Assembly: GCF_023091745.1 (NCBI RefSeq)
Contig: NC_068912.1
Span: 56,634,567 to 56,698,566, forward strand
Length of the DNA: 64,000 nucleotides
From: Budorcas taxicolor
Taxonomy: Eukaryota; Chordata; Mammalia; Artiodactyla; Bovidae
Direction of reading: 5' to 3'
This document shows positions 1-11,308 of the stretch, in pieces. The notes beneath the pieces are model-generated. The model ran no database searches and was not told the origin of the DNA. It worked only from the letters and a program-made list of their open reading frames with translations. The translations under genes were made by a program, and so were the position numbers. Positions within the stretch are counted from its first letter, which is position 1. Every line of letters starts with the position of its first letter.

Positions 1-936
1 CATCATTTCTCAGCCATAAAGCATTCATTAGGCTGGGAAGCAAATGAGGTAATGTCTGTGGAGAGATGGCCGTGCGTTTCCAAAGAAAGACACCATATAA
101 AAAGCATTCTGATTGCTAACAGGGATGCTGAGGACTTGGCCTGACTGGCTTTATAAACTATTTAACTGCCTGCTTCTTACAAAAACTATTTTTATCACTT
201 AATTACACAGTTTTCTTATTAAATAACAATGGAAAAGCACTCCTCGCTCATTTTCTTGTCATGATTAATTGAATCTGCTTCCCTTTATTAAAAGTCCAGT
301 TATCCTCTGGTCTCACCCAGCCTGCTAGACTAGTCACAGCCCCATGACAGTTCAACTCCTTCAAAATATTAACCCATTCTATCTCTGATCTTGTCTTTTT
401 CCAGAATCCTTGAAATATTCTTTCTCTCACTAACGTGTGTCAGTGTCAGACGTTGCCCAGAGAATGAGTTCCCTTCCGTACTTTTTCCACGTGCCCTCCA
501 CCAGCAGGCACATTTTCAGGAGTAGACTGGATTTAAAGGTAGCCCTGGGTCATGCATGGGGAGGAGACAAGAGTGTCAGAGAGAGAGAGTGCTGTTCAAT
601 TTCCAGACAGGCACGTGTGTCATGTGACCAGGATTGGGGAGAAGAAGTAAGAGCAGAAAGGCTAACATCAATGGCATTCACTGTGCTGTGGGACTTTTCT
701 AATATTATTAATTATTATAATTAATATTATTTTAAATTATTACTATGTGCTTATCCCTTGACATGGAAAGGGGACATATGATAGCCCCTCATGGTATTGC
801 TTGAACCCACAGAGAAACACTAGAACTTTGAGAAGAAAAAAACCACAATGCTTGAGGCCAAGTAGTTAACCATAACAATTACAGAAATGGTAACAGAAAA
901 AGTAATTTCATGTGCTTTTTAAAAATTTATCCCTTG
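1..936. other. Unique AT-rich DNA, no gene seen
   Basis: No repeat family or coding signal is recognised. The only structure noted is an AT-rich imperfect inverted repeat around 699-727 (AATATT and AATTA blocks mirrored about a TTA centre). Short open frames here lack any protein-like composition. Confidence 0.5.
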
Positions 937-1480
937 TGGTAGGTAGGCAGCCTTGAAAATAACTGCCTCCTAATCCCTGCCTCCCAATATTCACTCCTTT
1001 GTGTAATTCCCTCTCCTTGACTGTGGGCTGAACTTATGGGTCCACTTAGAAGGAATAAAATCTACATAAACAATGAGATGTAAAACCCAAAATTGGGTTA
1101 CTAAAAGTCTGTTTCTTCTCTCTTGGATGCACTCTCACTTGCTTGTCGACTCGGGAAAGCCAGCCACCCTAGGATAAGCTGCCCTATGATTAGACCCAGG
1201 CAACAGAGACCTGAGCATAGCCATTAAAAAACTGAGGCCCTCTGTCCTATGGCGCAGGAGGAGCAGAATCCTACCAATAACCACAGGAATGAGCGTGAAA
1301 GCTGGTCCTCTCCTAGTCAAGACTATAGATTAGACGGCAGCCTTAGTGCAACCAGAGAGCCTGAGTGAGTGCAACCCCTGAGAAATCTGACAGCAGCACT
1401 CAGCTAATTTGCACCCATGGTTTAGTTTTTCTAAGTTACTAAATTTGGGGGTAATTTGTTAGCCAGCAACTGATAACTGA
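937..1480 (+). mobile_element. MaLR (MLT1-group)-like solo LTR
   Basis: The block opens with GTGGTAGGTAGGCAGCCTTG and closes with GGTAATTTGTTAGCCAGCAA followed by CTGATAACTGATACA, the layout of an ancient non-autonomous ERVL-MaLR LTR in sense orientation. The middle (TGACTGTGGGCTGAACTTA, then the CCTAATCCC box) also fits. It is diverged and carries no internal region, so a solo LTR is inferred. The subfamily was not determined. Confidence 0.55.
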
Positions 1481-1724
1481 TACACAACTCCCCCCTCCAT
1501 AAAGTTAATCCAGAATTACATGATTTATTACAATGATGGGGAGAAAAGTGTGCTACTTTCCTATCTTTTACTCATAAAATTATTAATCAATCCAAACCCT
1601 TTTTCTTACTGGATATGATCTTAAAAACTTCTCAGCACAACTCTCTAAGTAGCTATCCCCAATTAATTGGGTTGGCTGATGACAGAACCTATGCCATTGT
1701 TCCTTAAACAGCGTAAAGAGAAGA

Positions 1725-1852
1725 CTCAAAGTTAAAAGACCTGATTTCTGCCCACAAGCCAAGAGACTTTAGGTGAATCATTTATACTCTTTAAACTTCA
1801 TTTTCAGCTTCAATAAAATGGAGATAATCTGTTGGATGCTTTGAGATACAAG
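1725..1852 (+). repeat. MIR SINE fragment
   Basis: The order AAGAGACTTTAGGTGAATCA, then CTTCATTTTCAGCTTCAATAA, AAATGGAGATAAT and a degenerate 3' part matches the core of a sense MIR (the region of the ancient tRNA-derived SINE just before its 3' tail). Strong divergence fits its age. Confidence 0.6.
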
Positions 1853-3041
1853 AACAGAATATTCAAACAAAAATAGTCTAAAGAGGATCCCTCTTCATCT
1901 CCAGGCATTTGTCTTCAATGTGTTGACATCTCCCCTTTGGCCACAAGATGGTTATAGCAGCTCCATATCCTCCCCAAATAATGCTTTCAGGCATGAAAAG
2001 GAAGCATTCTTGTCTCTTGATTTAAAATTGAAGAAAAATTTCCCATCAAAACACCTATCAGAGTTTCCCCAGACACCACATTGGCCAGATGTGGCTTACA
2101 AGCCTATAACTTAAGTAATCATTGATGAGGAGTTAAGATGACCCTGATCAGTTTGGACCACATCCATTTCACCCCTGAGGCAAGGAGAGGACCCAGCTCT
2201 CCTGAAGCAGATGACCTCTGGAGAAGAGCTGGCAAGTTTTGAGCTTCTCGCCACGTAAAGAGAAAAGGAGGAGGCTGCTGACCTGTTCCAGGTAGGTTGT
2301 GCAGGTTCTGCTGGAATATAAGACATGTGATGCTTAATCCAAGAAAATCTTATTTCTTGCTCATATTATATACCCAGTGCAAGTCAGTGAGGGCCAGAGG
2401 ATCCACAGCATAGGGCCCTAGGACTGGCTGCAGCAGCAGAGAAAATTTGCAGAGATCTTTCCTGCTGTGTTACTTTCATGCACACTTCTTTGTCCAGAAC
2501 CAGCCAATGACCCCACTTAACCGCATGAGGACTGGAAAGTACAGCCTTCCACAGACCAAGAAGGAGAAAAAAAAATAATAAATGGAACAGGAATGGTTTT
2601 GGCCCCAACAAGCAAACAACACTGTCTACAGTAAAATTTTATCTCCTCATAAGGTTTTTGGGGTTCAAATGGAATAGCTTATTTATTTATTTTTCCAACA
2701 TTCATCATAAAATGTACCAAGCCCTGGACTGGGACAGTCATCATCTTCCTTGCAGATATGACAGCTGAGAAGTTATTCAAGTGGCTGAGTGCCCCTTCAG
2801 AATTTGCGTTTTTCTTCCCCTTTCAGGTCCGGAGTGCTTCTTCCTGCTCTTGGTTTCAACTTTGTCTCTCTGTTATTAGTTTCAGAGTCTTTTCCATGCC
2901 CTCAGGAGGGGTCATGGCCAGAAATGGGAATAACCTAGAGTAACACAGTGTCACAGCAATAGCTGCTGGGACAACTGTGTAGGTAATTCACAGACTCCAT
3001 CTTTTTCCTTAACCTCCTTCAGTTTACAGAATGTTTGAAGA
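1853..3041. other. Unique DNA, no gene seen
   Basis: No repeat family, splice-framed exon or RNA gene is recognised. Base composition is ordinary, and the small open frames on both strands have no family resemblance. Confidence 0.45.
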
Positions 3042-3122
3042 ACGAGTTTTGGGTTTTGGTTTGGTGTTTTGGCCAGGCCATGCAGCATGCGGGATCTTAG
3101 TTCCCCCATCAGAGATCAAATG
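3042..3122 (-). repeat. CHR-type SINE fragment, antisense
   Basis: GGCCATGCAGCATGCGGGAT followed by CTTAGTTCCCCCATCAGAGA is the reverse complement of the 3' half of a cetartiodactyl CHR SINE (tRNA-Glu-derived). The box-A-containing head is missing: after about 3122 the sequence leaves the family, so this is a fragment. Confidence 0.75.
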
Positions 3123-4089
3123 TTTAGTTCCCATGGCTTGGTTGCCTCATGAGAGAGAAGGGACTCTTGCTTGTGTCTAACAGTTCATTCACATCCCTGC
3201 TCCTTTAACCAACAGCATTAGTGCTAGTTTCACCCCTTTCACAAGTGTCAGCTTCTTAAAGAAAGTGACATGATACTGTGAGGGTTGACTAGCATACAGT
3301 TACAGGAAGACCCCAAAACTTCAGTGACATCATACAGACAACTTGCTAGGATTACCTGCTCAGTTCAGGTCTGCAGGGAAGGACTTCTCCACGTGGTCAA
3401 TGAGACCCAGCCTAATGGTCATTTTGCATTTTCAACCATGTTTTCTAGAGTTGCCCTGGGCATTGACAGTTCCACAAACCAGAGAGAAATGATCATGGAC
3501 AGTGCACAAGGCAGGTTTCCAGAGCCATAGGCCTGGAAATCACATCTGTCATTTCTGCTCATGTATCACTGGAGAGAACTCAGTCACATGACCACACCTA
3601 ACTGCAAGGGAGGCTGGGAAATGTCATTTAATTTTGTGCCCAGCAAGAAAAGAGAACAGATTCTGGTGGATAGCTAACAGTCTCCCCCACACTCACCCAC
3701 ACAACTTCCTATTTTTCAACTTGGCAAAAGCTGAGATCACAGAGTATTTCTATAAAGCAATGTACTCTTTGGCCTGCCAAGGCAATGCTCTTTCTGGGAG
3801 AGGATTCACAAACTTCATGATGCAATTAATGGGCAAAGACCTGACTCACAGCCCATTTTTCCTACCATATCCTTTCACCTAAATTTTTGATCAGTTCTTC
3901 TACTTCTAGACAGATAATCTTGAGGATATGAAGTAATCTAAACATTACCAGCATGGAGAGACACCAGTGGATGTTTCTTATGTAATAATTACCCTTTTTC
4001 AAGCAGTAACCAAAGGATAAAGGCTTATGTGAAACACACCTCATCAGCCACAAGACTTAGGGAAAAGATGCTTCTCTAAGTAACTGTAT
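3123..4089. other. Unique DNA, no gene seen
   Basis: Nothing recognisable beyond short chance open frames. No poly-A tail, repeat terminus or splice-like exon was identified. Confidence 0.4.
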
Positions 4090-4255
4090 ACATTCATTCA
4101 CTGAACAAATGTGCATTGAACACCCAGAGTGTGTCAGGTGCTATGTTAGGCACTGGCCTTACACTGATGAACCAGACTGATGTGACCTGAACGTTATAGT
4201 CTAGATTCATAAAAGAGCATCTATACAAATATACAGTAAGTGTATATATCATAAT
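4090..4255 (-). mobile_element. L2-like LINE 3' end, antisense (part 1 of 3)
   Basis: CATTCATTCACTGAACAAAT and the degenerate CAGGTGCTATGTTAGGCACT are the reverse complement of the classic L2-type 3' tail (a gaatgaatg end preceded by a 'cctagcac'-like block). The element continues beyond the Bov-tA at 4256 and the LTR at 4844, so it predates both. The exact L2/CR1 subfamily is not certain. Confidence 0.65.
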
Positions 4256-4450
4256 TGTGTTGTTGTTTAGTCGCTGAATCATGTCTGATTTTTTGCGACC
4301 CCATGGACTATAGTTCATGGGATTTTCCAGGCAAAAGTACTGGAGTGGGTTGCCATTTCCTTCTCCAGCAGATCTTCCTGACCCAGGGATCAAACCCATG
4401 TCTCCTGCATTGGTAGGGGGATTCTTTACTGCCAAGCCACAAGGGAAGCC
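4256..4450 (-). mobile_element. Bov-tA SINE, antisense
   Basis: Complete ruminant SINE read in reverse: the BovB-derived part starts at TTTAGTCGCTGAATC, GACCCCATGGACTATAG follows, and it ends at the tRNA-like head GCCAAGCCACAAGGGAAGCC. Imperfect flanking copies TATATCATAAT (4245-4255) and TATACATAAT (4452-4461) look like the target-site duplication. It sits inside the L2-like LINE. Mobilisation by BovB enzymes is established for this family. Confidence 0.95.
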
Positions 4451-4843
4451 TTATACATAATGATAAGTAATTATAAAAGAAAATTGGAGCCAAGGCAGAG
4501 AATGACAGCAGAGGTAGGAGGGGTGACATATAAGTTAAGACCTGAAGGTTCAGGTGTCAGCCATGCAATCAGAACTGAGAAGCAGGCAAGCACTTCAAGT
4601 CAAGCACAAGCACTTCAGCCTGTGCAATGGCCATGAAAATAGGAGAAGCTGGGTATGACTGAGGAATAGAACAACAGCTGGTGTGGCTGAAGCTGGTGAA
4701 GGAAACCTGGGGGAAATGAGCCTGGAGGCGTAGAGGATTGTAAAGAATTCTGTAGGTCAGGATGAGGAACTGGAATTTGAATCTAAATAAAATGGGAAAC
4801 CATTTGCAGGGGCTTTAAGTAGTAGAGGGACATGATTGCACAC
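4451..4843 (-). mobile_element. L2-like LINE, antisense (part 2 of 3)
   Basis: Continues the 4090 element after the SINE. Segments such as AGCACTTCAGCCTGTGCAAT, TGGGAAACCATTTGCAGGGG and GAGGGACATGATTGCACACA follow the order of a long ancient mammalian LINE-type repeat seen again in this window at 22430 and 28669. Confidence 0.5.
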
Positions 4844-5298
4844 AGCATTTGTCTGCTAGGACTGCCATAACAAAGCACCACAGACTGAGTAGCTTATTAA
4901 ATAACAGAAATTCATTGTCTCATGGTTCTAGAGGCTAGATGTCTGAGATCAAGGTGTCCATAGGCTCGATTTCTTCTAAGGCTGGGAGGGAAGGCCTGTT
5001 TCATGCCTCTCGAAGCTTCTGGTGGTTCGCTGGCAATCTCTGGCATTCCTTATGGATGGTTTCTCCTTGTGTCTTCACATCATCTTCCCTCGGTCTATTC
5101 CTTGCTCTCATGGCATTCTTTCTATGAGGACGCTAGTCATATTGGATAAGCACCCACTCCATACTCCAGTATGACCTCATCTTATTTAATGATACATGCA
5201 ATTACTCTACTTCCAAATCAGATCTCATTCTGAGGTACTGAGGTTTAAGACGTCAACATACAATTACTGGAGGCAGAAGTACAATTCAACCCATAACA
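4844..5298 (-). mobile_element. MLT1-like MaLR LTR, antisense
   Basis: Begins near TTTGTCTGCTAGGACTGCCA, contains ACAGACTGAGTAGCTTATTA, ATCAAGGTGTCCATAGG, GTCTTCACATCATCTTCCCT and ATTCTGAGGTACTGAGG, and ends TTCAACCCATAACA. This is the full order of an MLT1-type LTR read backwards. It is about 455 bp long, close to a complete LTR. No internal region flanks it, so it is a solo LTR inserted into the older LINE. Confidence 0.8.
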
Positions 5299-5790
5299 CA
5301 CATATTTTCCAGTTACTCTCTGCTCAGCGTTAATGAGGAGAAAAGGTGGTTAAAGCAAAGGTTGGAGGGGTGGTTAGAGAGGAAAGTTGGAGAGGCAGTG
5401 TCATTGTTGTCAAGGTGAGAGGTGACTTCTACCTGGCCTAGGAGTCCAAGGAGATTTAGGGTATATTCTGTTGATCAAACCAGGATGACTGCTGGTAGAT
5501 TGCATTTCACTGGTGAGGGAAAGGGGTGAATCGAGGATAATGCTTAAGTTTCTGGCTTTAGCAAGAAAAAGATGGTGATGAAATTTATGAGATGAGGAGG
5601 AATTGGGGAATAGAGACACATTTTGGGATAGAGCCCCATAGTTTTATTTTGGATATGTTAAGTTTGAGATATGTACAAACCATCCAAGTAGATAGACCAA
5701 GTAGGCAGTTGCATACAAGAATGTGGAGTACAAAGAAGTCTGTGCTACAGATATAAATGTGAAGTCATCAGCATATAGCATATTTAAAAT
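5299..5790 (-). mobile_element. L2-like LINE, antisense (part 3 of 3)
   Basis: Continues the same antisense element: AGTTTCTGGCTTTAGCAAGA, GATATGTTAAGTTTGAGATA, AAGTAGGCAGTTGCATACAA and GAAGTCATCAGCATATAGCA keep the order expected of the 5' direction of this ancient repeat. Homology fades by about 5790. Confidence 0.5.
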
Positions 5791-8700
5791 CACTCAGAAT
5801 GGTTGAAGTAGGGAGTTTCCTCCTCCTGGCTCATCTTGCTCCCCAGCCAGCCCCAGCAGTACCAGCATCTTATCTTGGCACCTCCATGGAGCAGTTCAGC
5901 CCTACAAGACATTCAGAACTGGAAGCTCAGAGGCTTTGATGTCCTTTCTCAAGGGTGACAGAGGGATGGGGATACTGACGGGCTAGTGCCAACCCCAGAT
6001 TGTTCCATCTTAGGCTCTTCACAGATTTTAGGAGTCCTTGGTTTCTGGAGAAGATAAAGACAGCACTCCCTGTGCTCTCCCGGGTTTCACCATCCACACT
6101 ATCCAGAACACCCACACAGCCCAAAGTGCACGGCCACCTAAACCACAAGAACACACACACACACACTTCGTCCCTTCGACAGAAATGACCTAAACTTTGT
6201 GAGGTTCACATGTCCCTAGAGATGATCTCATTTGCCTGCTTCAAAAGCGCTTTGGTCTGCACAGCCTGTAGCAGCAAATTTACACTTCAAAAAGCAGACA
6301 GCTTTTTCCACATCTTATTCACTTAATGGGTGAGAATGTAAAATTAGTTCCGTTGCTGATGAGGACCTTGAGCCAAATGAAAAGTGTTCATTTGTCAGCA
6401 CAGACTTACAGCCTGAGACATGATTATATAGCTAATCCAATAATGGGTTTTGATGCTGAGCATTTATTTATATACAGTATGTCTTGTTATCTGTTGATAA
6501 TCAGGACCTACAATTTACTCTTTCTTGTGCGCGTAGTGTGAAATAGCAACATCTTCCAGACATATTGCATTTAAGTACCAACATGCAAACACATACGAGA
6601 AGCGCCATCATCAGCAAAATATTTTATTTGCTTTCTTTTAAAAAAGAAGAAGAGGGAACCAGCACTTAAACTCAGGCTTTTTAAATATTTTAAAATGTAA
6701 AATGTACATTTTACATTTAAAATGGATTCAGGACTAAGGGTTAAAAAAAAAGTCTGAAAATGAGATTTCCTTTATCATCCAGAACCACCCTAATCAAATG
6801 CTTTCTTCTTGTTGGTCTCTAAAAACTCTGTCTGCAGGTCTAATCCTACCCATATTTTTACATATAATGATAGCAACCGAAAAGATACCTGGGGAAAATC
6901 TTCACCATGCCACTACCTGAATTTCCAGTTACCTGAATCTTACAGACAACTCTGCTGGTTGTGGAGATGCACATAATTGCCTTGTAAGCATGAAAACTGT
7001 AATAATTATCTCAGGCAAAACCTTTCCTTAAAAAACAGTAACTTAAAATTAAATATGAAGCCACCACATTTCTATAAACTCTTGCAGAGGCTACATACCA
7101 CTGCATGATATTGTTTCTCACCCCATGGATAAGTGTAAATGTCTGTCGCTAAAATATAGGGACACTTTCGGCCTAATATAAACATAAAATGAATAAAATC
7201 CCACGTTTAAAACAAGCAGGCATTTTTATGGGTACCTTCGTGTATGATGCATTGTAACATATTCCAGCCATAATAAAGCCTTTGGGAAAGGAAAAGCACG
7301 TCAGGATTAAGTATTCTGTTAATTGCAAATGTGGAGCACACCTGCGAAATCTGTGAAAAATCCTCCAACACTTGGGGAAAGTCAGAGCCATTGCCTTTCC
7401 TTGCTACCATCTCTTGGATAGGCCTAGAAAAATCCAAAGTGGGTGCAGGGGAGGCTCGTCGATGGCCACTTTTCTCCATTTGTGATCTCCAACCCAAATG
7501 AGGTTGAAGGGGCGGGTCACTCTGTGATATACGAGAAAGGAGGGGGGCAAGTGCACTTTTTTAAGCTGCAATGTATTCTGCAATAAATACTTCAATGTTG
7601 GTGCGACATGATGTTTTATTGGATTACACTGGTTTGCGAAAGAAATCACATTGGGAATAGCAAAGCTTGCGGTTTTGTGGGTAATGCGTCTTTAATGGGA
7701 GGGCTTTACACTGGAAGAGTGTGGGAGCAGGATAACAAGGCAAATGAGGAAATGGCTAAATGCATGCAAATCTATATTATGGTAATACTTGGCTGCCTAA
7801 GTCCAAGAGGTTTTTCTGGTGGTTGTTTTACCTAGGCTGGATAATTCATCAGGTTTTGACTCGGGTAAAGAATAAATGAATCTAGCATACATTACAGTCT
7901 TACTTTCGTCTCAGAAACAAATCTTTCTTGTACCAGCCAGTGTAATCTTCAGAGTTTTCCTTATATAAAACACCTCAAGAATAATGCACCTCAGTAAGAT
8001 TTACACTTTATTACTCTAATGATTCTACAAACACTACCACAATGTGATGAAAGACAGAGCAGTCCCGGACTGATTGAGAGCTAATAAAAATCAGTCCTGA
8101 AAACTGAAAAGAGCACCCTTATCATCTTTCTTTCATTTAGAGCTGATTACTAGGGGATTATAATGCAATCACAGCTATGTGTGAGAGGTAGCTATGGGAA
8201 CCAGTTTTAACTGTTTATCTAGCCAAAGATCTTAATTTAAGTTTGAACACTCTGATTCATTTATATGTAAGACACCAAGGAGACAAAATGCAGAAGAAAC
8301 AGATGCGCACTTGTTCTTTCCATTTAACTTCATAAGCTACCAGCCAATTTGTCTTTCAGGGACAAAATTAATTTCTGATGACAATGTGAGCAAGTAATAA
8401 ACTAGAAGTTCCTGTCCTGGGAAACTTGTTAATGCCATGTAATGTTCTGGAGTTATTTAGGAGGGGAAAAAAAGAGATTTGCTTCTGGAGTTACAGGGAT
8501 GTCTGTAACAGGCTTGCCTTTGTCCCAGCCCTTAGTCACTCCTGCAGAGGTTTATGACACCTTTTCTAGAGGTTGAGTTGGAAAAGTGCAAAAGAAACCA
8601 TGAAGCTTACCATTTCTTTCCTATGGAGTATTTTTCAACTGCTCCTCATTTTCCTTCACATTCTCTCCATGATTCAGATTTGCTCATAGCACAACCCTCC

Positions 8701-9029
8701 AGTCCACTGCCTTCCAGCCCTAGCGTAGGAGACAGGCAACTCATGATGAGATGGAAATGAGTCACCAGACCTCCTCTTGGGACCCAAGTTGCTACCAGAA
8801 CACAGCCCTCTGCTTGCGAGTGAGCTCCATGAGGAGTCCAGTGCCATGGCAGACATTCAAGGAGGAGGAACAGGGATGTAAACAAGGAAACCCCAGGAAT
8901 GGGATTCAATGTGTGAATCCACTGCTATCGAGAGAGAAAACACGCACACATAAACTCCCAGAGGAAAAGCAGGACTGGCCACTGTCTCAAAAGCAGGCTA
9001 TGAAGCTGTCTATGCCCTTGTGTCCATGA
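5791..9029. other. Unique DNA with a short CA run and a palindrome
   Basis: About 3.2 kb without a recognised gene or interspersed repeat. It holds a short (AC) run at about 6150-6167 and a perfect 26-bp palindrome at 6693-6718, listed separately. The repeat-poor stretch 7000-8000 could include conserved non-coding DNA, but nothing in the sequence alone proves it. Confidence 0.4.
6693..6718. repeat. Perfect 26-bp palindrome
   Basis: Arm AAATGTAAAATGT (6693-6705) is followed directly by its exact reverse complement ACATTTTACATTT (6706-6718). Complementarity continues outwards past a one-base slip (TTTTAAAA on the left, TTTAAAA on the right), giving arms of about 18 bp. It is AT-rich and could extrude as a cruciform or be the core of a small palindromic MITE. 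No flanking duplication was found. Confidence 0.9.
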
Positions 9030-9262
9030 TAATAACACTAATGGTAATAGTGATAATAAATAGCATTTATTGAGCACTTACTCTTACCAGAGAATAAAGT
9101 GAACACTAGACATACATCACCCCATTTAATTATCACAACAACCCTATGCAGAAGTTATTTCTATGGCTATGTTATAGGCAAGGAAACTGAGTCACATGGA
9201 AAGCAATGTGTTTGATGCCACAGCTAGCAAGAGGAAACGGCAGCATTTGAACTCAATTGGTG
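9030..9262 (-). repeat. MIR SINE, antisense
   Basis: ATAGCATTTATTGAGCACTT, ATTTAATTATCACAACAACC, CTATGCAGAAG, AAGGAAACTGAGTCACATGG and CACAGCTAGCAAGAGG follow in reverse the MIR order from the 3' tail to the CORE region. Nearly full length. Confidence 0.85.
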
Positions 9263-10677
9263 AGGCTTCAAACTTCTATTTTGCTCTCTCCCAAGGTGAA
9301 CCTTGGCAATCTTTATCTTGGCCAGTATTATTTTCCCATCTCATTACGCATCCAGGTTTTTTAGTGTCTCTAGACTATGTTCTTCCTTGAATCCTGGGAA
9401 TCTATGCTCTGTCTCCCCCCGACCTCCCCAGCCTGCATTTTTCTGCTCTCTGGGGGAATTCCCCACGGCATAATGGCTGTCCATTAGTGTGTTTTTAAAA
9501 CCTCGCTCTCTCCCATCCTCTGACAGTTTTCATATGCTCCACATGAAGGATCCTTTTCCAGAAATACTTTTGAAGAAAGTCTAAAGTAAGCTGAAAAGTA
9601 TTACATTTTTCATCTCAACAGGGAAATGGATTTAAGAAAAGGAGAGGAGAGCCTGCAGGTCTTTCAGATTTTAAAAAGAATTCAACACACTGCTGCACTG
9701 GCACTGGGAACACATCTATCACAGAAACCAAGAGAGCATCTGCATTTACACGCTGAAACTGTTCCTTCGTCCTTGATCACGATAATGACTTAGAGTTCCG
9801 CTGAGCCTTTCATCCAGAGGGACACCGTGGCCCCTGCAGAAGCCAGCCGGGCACACTGCTCCCTCCACTGCCAAGGCTCACTGTCCTCCAAGGTGAAGGG
9901 GGGGAGCTCTACTGGGGGAGAATCAAAAAGGACAAGTTAGTGCTGTAAATTCTATTTCCAAAGGTAGCTATAATAACGACCTGTCCGTCTTTAATTGCCC
10001 CATCTGGAACTCGGGTATAACAAGGCAGTCTCAAAGAAACCATCTTGGGCATCAATAACAGTGCATGAAAGAAAGGATGCTTTCAGGGAAGAAAGAAAGC
10101 CATCCCCTGTAAGCACCAGGACGTTTTACTAATTGCCCTATTTCCGGTTTCGAAAACTACTTCAGGGAAGTGGAGGGCATTCCCTAGGACAACAGTCACG
10201 GGCTTCCTCTGACCCTCAGGAGTCATGCTTGATGAGAATGAGTGAAAAAAGACAGACAAGGGCTGGTTTGTGGTTTTCAGAAAATGGGATCTAGCACAGA
10301 GCTGCTGGATTTACTGTGTACAAACAAGTGTGTGAAACCTAACAGGGATCACAGGCTGTGCCCTATGGGTTTTAAAAATTCAGGATGAAAGTCAGACTCA
10401 CTCCCAGCAAAACTCTTTTTTGGAGCTGTCTTTTCCACGGTGCACTAAAGTGGCCCTGAGCTGGTGGAGTACTTGGTAGGAGGCACAGCTGGCCCCTCTC
10501 TCTGGAATTCCTCTCCCCTCTTTCCCTGCTCATTCCTGCTTTTCTAACACCAGCTCGAGTCATCGTCTCCAGGCAACCTACCATGAGTTCACTGAAGCTG
10601 GGCTAAATGTCCTGTCTTTATGTTTCTACAGTATTGTGTACATCCCTCAGGGACGGCACTTTCCCTGTTATGTGATA
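9263..10677. other. Unique DNA, no gene seen
   Basis: No recognised repeat or coding signal. Antisense open frames near 10372-10584 have low-complexity, non-conserved content. Confidence 0.4.
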
Positions 10678-10740
10678 AATAGGCATCGTTTATAGAACAC
10701 TTATTATGTGTCAATCACTGTGTTAAATACCTTACACCTA
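10678..10740 (-). repeat. MIR SINE, antisense (left part)
   Basis: AGAACACTTATTATGTGTCAATCACTGTGTTAAATACCTTACACC aligns in order with the reverse of the MIR 3' end. The repeat is broken by the CHR SINE that follows and resumes at 10877. Confidence 0.75.
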
Positions 10741-10876
10741 GGGACTTCCCTGGGGGTCCAGTGGTTAAGACTCCACGCTGCCAATGCAGGGGGTGCTGGT
10801 TCAATCCCTGATCATGGAACTAAGATCCCACTTGCCATGCAGCGTAGCCAAAAGATTTTTTTTAAATAATAATAAG
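10741..10876 (+). mobile_element. CHR-type tRNA-Glu SINE
   Basis: Full-length sense element. GGGACTTCCCTGGGGGTCCA begins it, GTGGTTAAGACTCC forms the A-box-bearing head, GGTTCAATCCCTG the B box, and GCAGCGTAGCCAAAAG the 3' part, followed by an A/T-rich tail. It is flanked by imperfect 13-bp repeats, TACCTTACACCTA (10728-10740) and TACTTTACACATA (10877-10889), consistent with a target-site duplication. It lies inside an older MIR. Confidence 0.9.
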
Positions 10877-11085
10877 TACTTTACACATAAATATCTCTTT
10901 TCATCCTTACAATCGACCCAAGTACTATTATCTCCATTTTACAGGTAAGAAAGTTGAGGGTCAACAAGTTTAAAATCTCAAAACTAGTTTTAAAGTCTTA
11001 AAACTAGTAAATGGAAAAGCTGCGATTTGAAAAGAGAACATCTGCCTCCCAAGCCTGTGCTCATCCCCACGGGTCTGACACTCTA
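10877..11085 (-). repeat. MIR SINE, antisense (right part)
   Basis: Resumes the MIR after the CHR insertion: CTTTTCATCCTTACAATCGA, ACTATTATCTCCATTTTACA, GGTAAGAAAGTTGAGGGTCA, then AAGCTGCGATTTGAAAAG and AAGCCTGTGCTCATC from the tRNA-like end. Confidence 0.8.
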
Positions 11086-11110
11086 AGACTGGGATTGTTG
11101 TATCCATTTC

Positions 11111-11308
11111 AGTATCCCCAGGTAAAGAATCTGCCTGTGATGCAGGAGACTGGGGTTCAGTCCCTCAGTCGGGAAGACCTTCTGGGGAAGGGAATGGCAA
11201 TCTACTCCAGTATTCTTGCCTGGAGAATTCCATGGACAGAGAAGCCTGGCGGGCTACAGTTCACGGGGTAGCAAAGAGTCGGACACGACTGAGTGACTAA
11301 CACACACA
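11111..11308 (+). mobile_element. Bov-tA SINE
   Basis: Sense element: a shortened tRNA-like head (CCCAGGTAAAGAATCTGCCT), B-box-like GGGGTTCAGTCCCTC, then the BovB-derived part ATTCTTGCCTGGAGAATTCC and GGGTAGCAAAGAGTCGGACA, ending CTGAGTGACTAACACACACA. The head has a small deletion relative to the other copies in the window. Confidence 0.93.

Noticed and set aside
10741..10876. tRNA-Glu-like A and B boxes as a possible tRNA gene
   Set aside because: The boxes belong to a CHR SINE head; the body lacks a full cloverleaf and the element continues into a SINE 3' part with target duplications.
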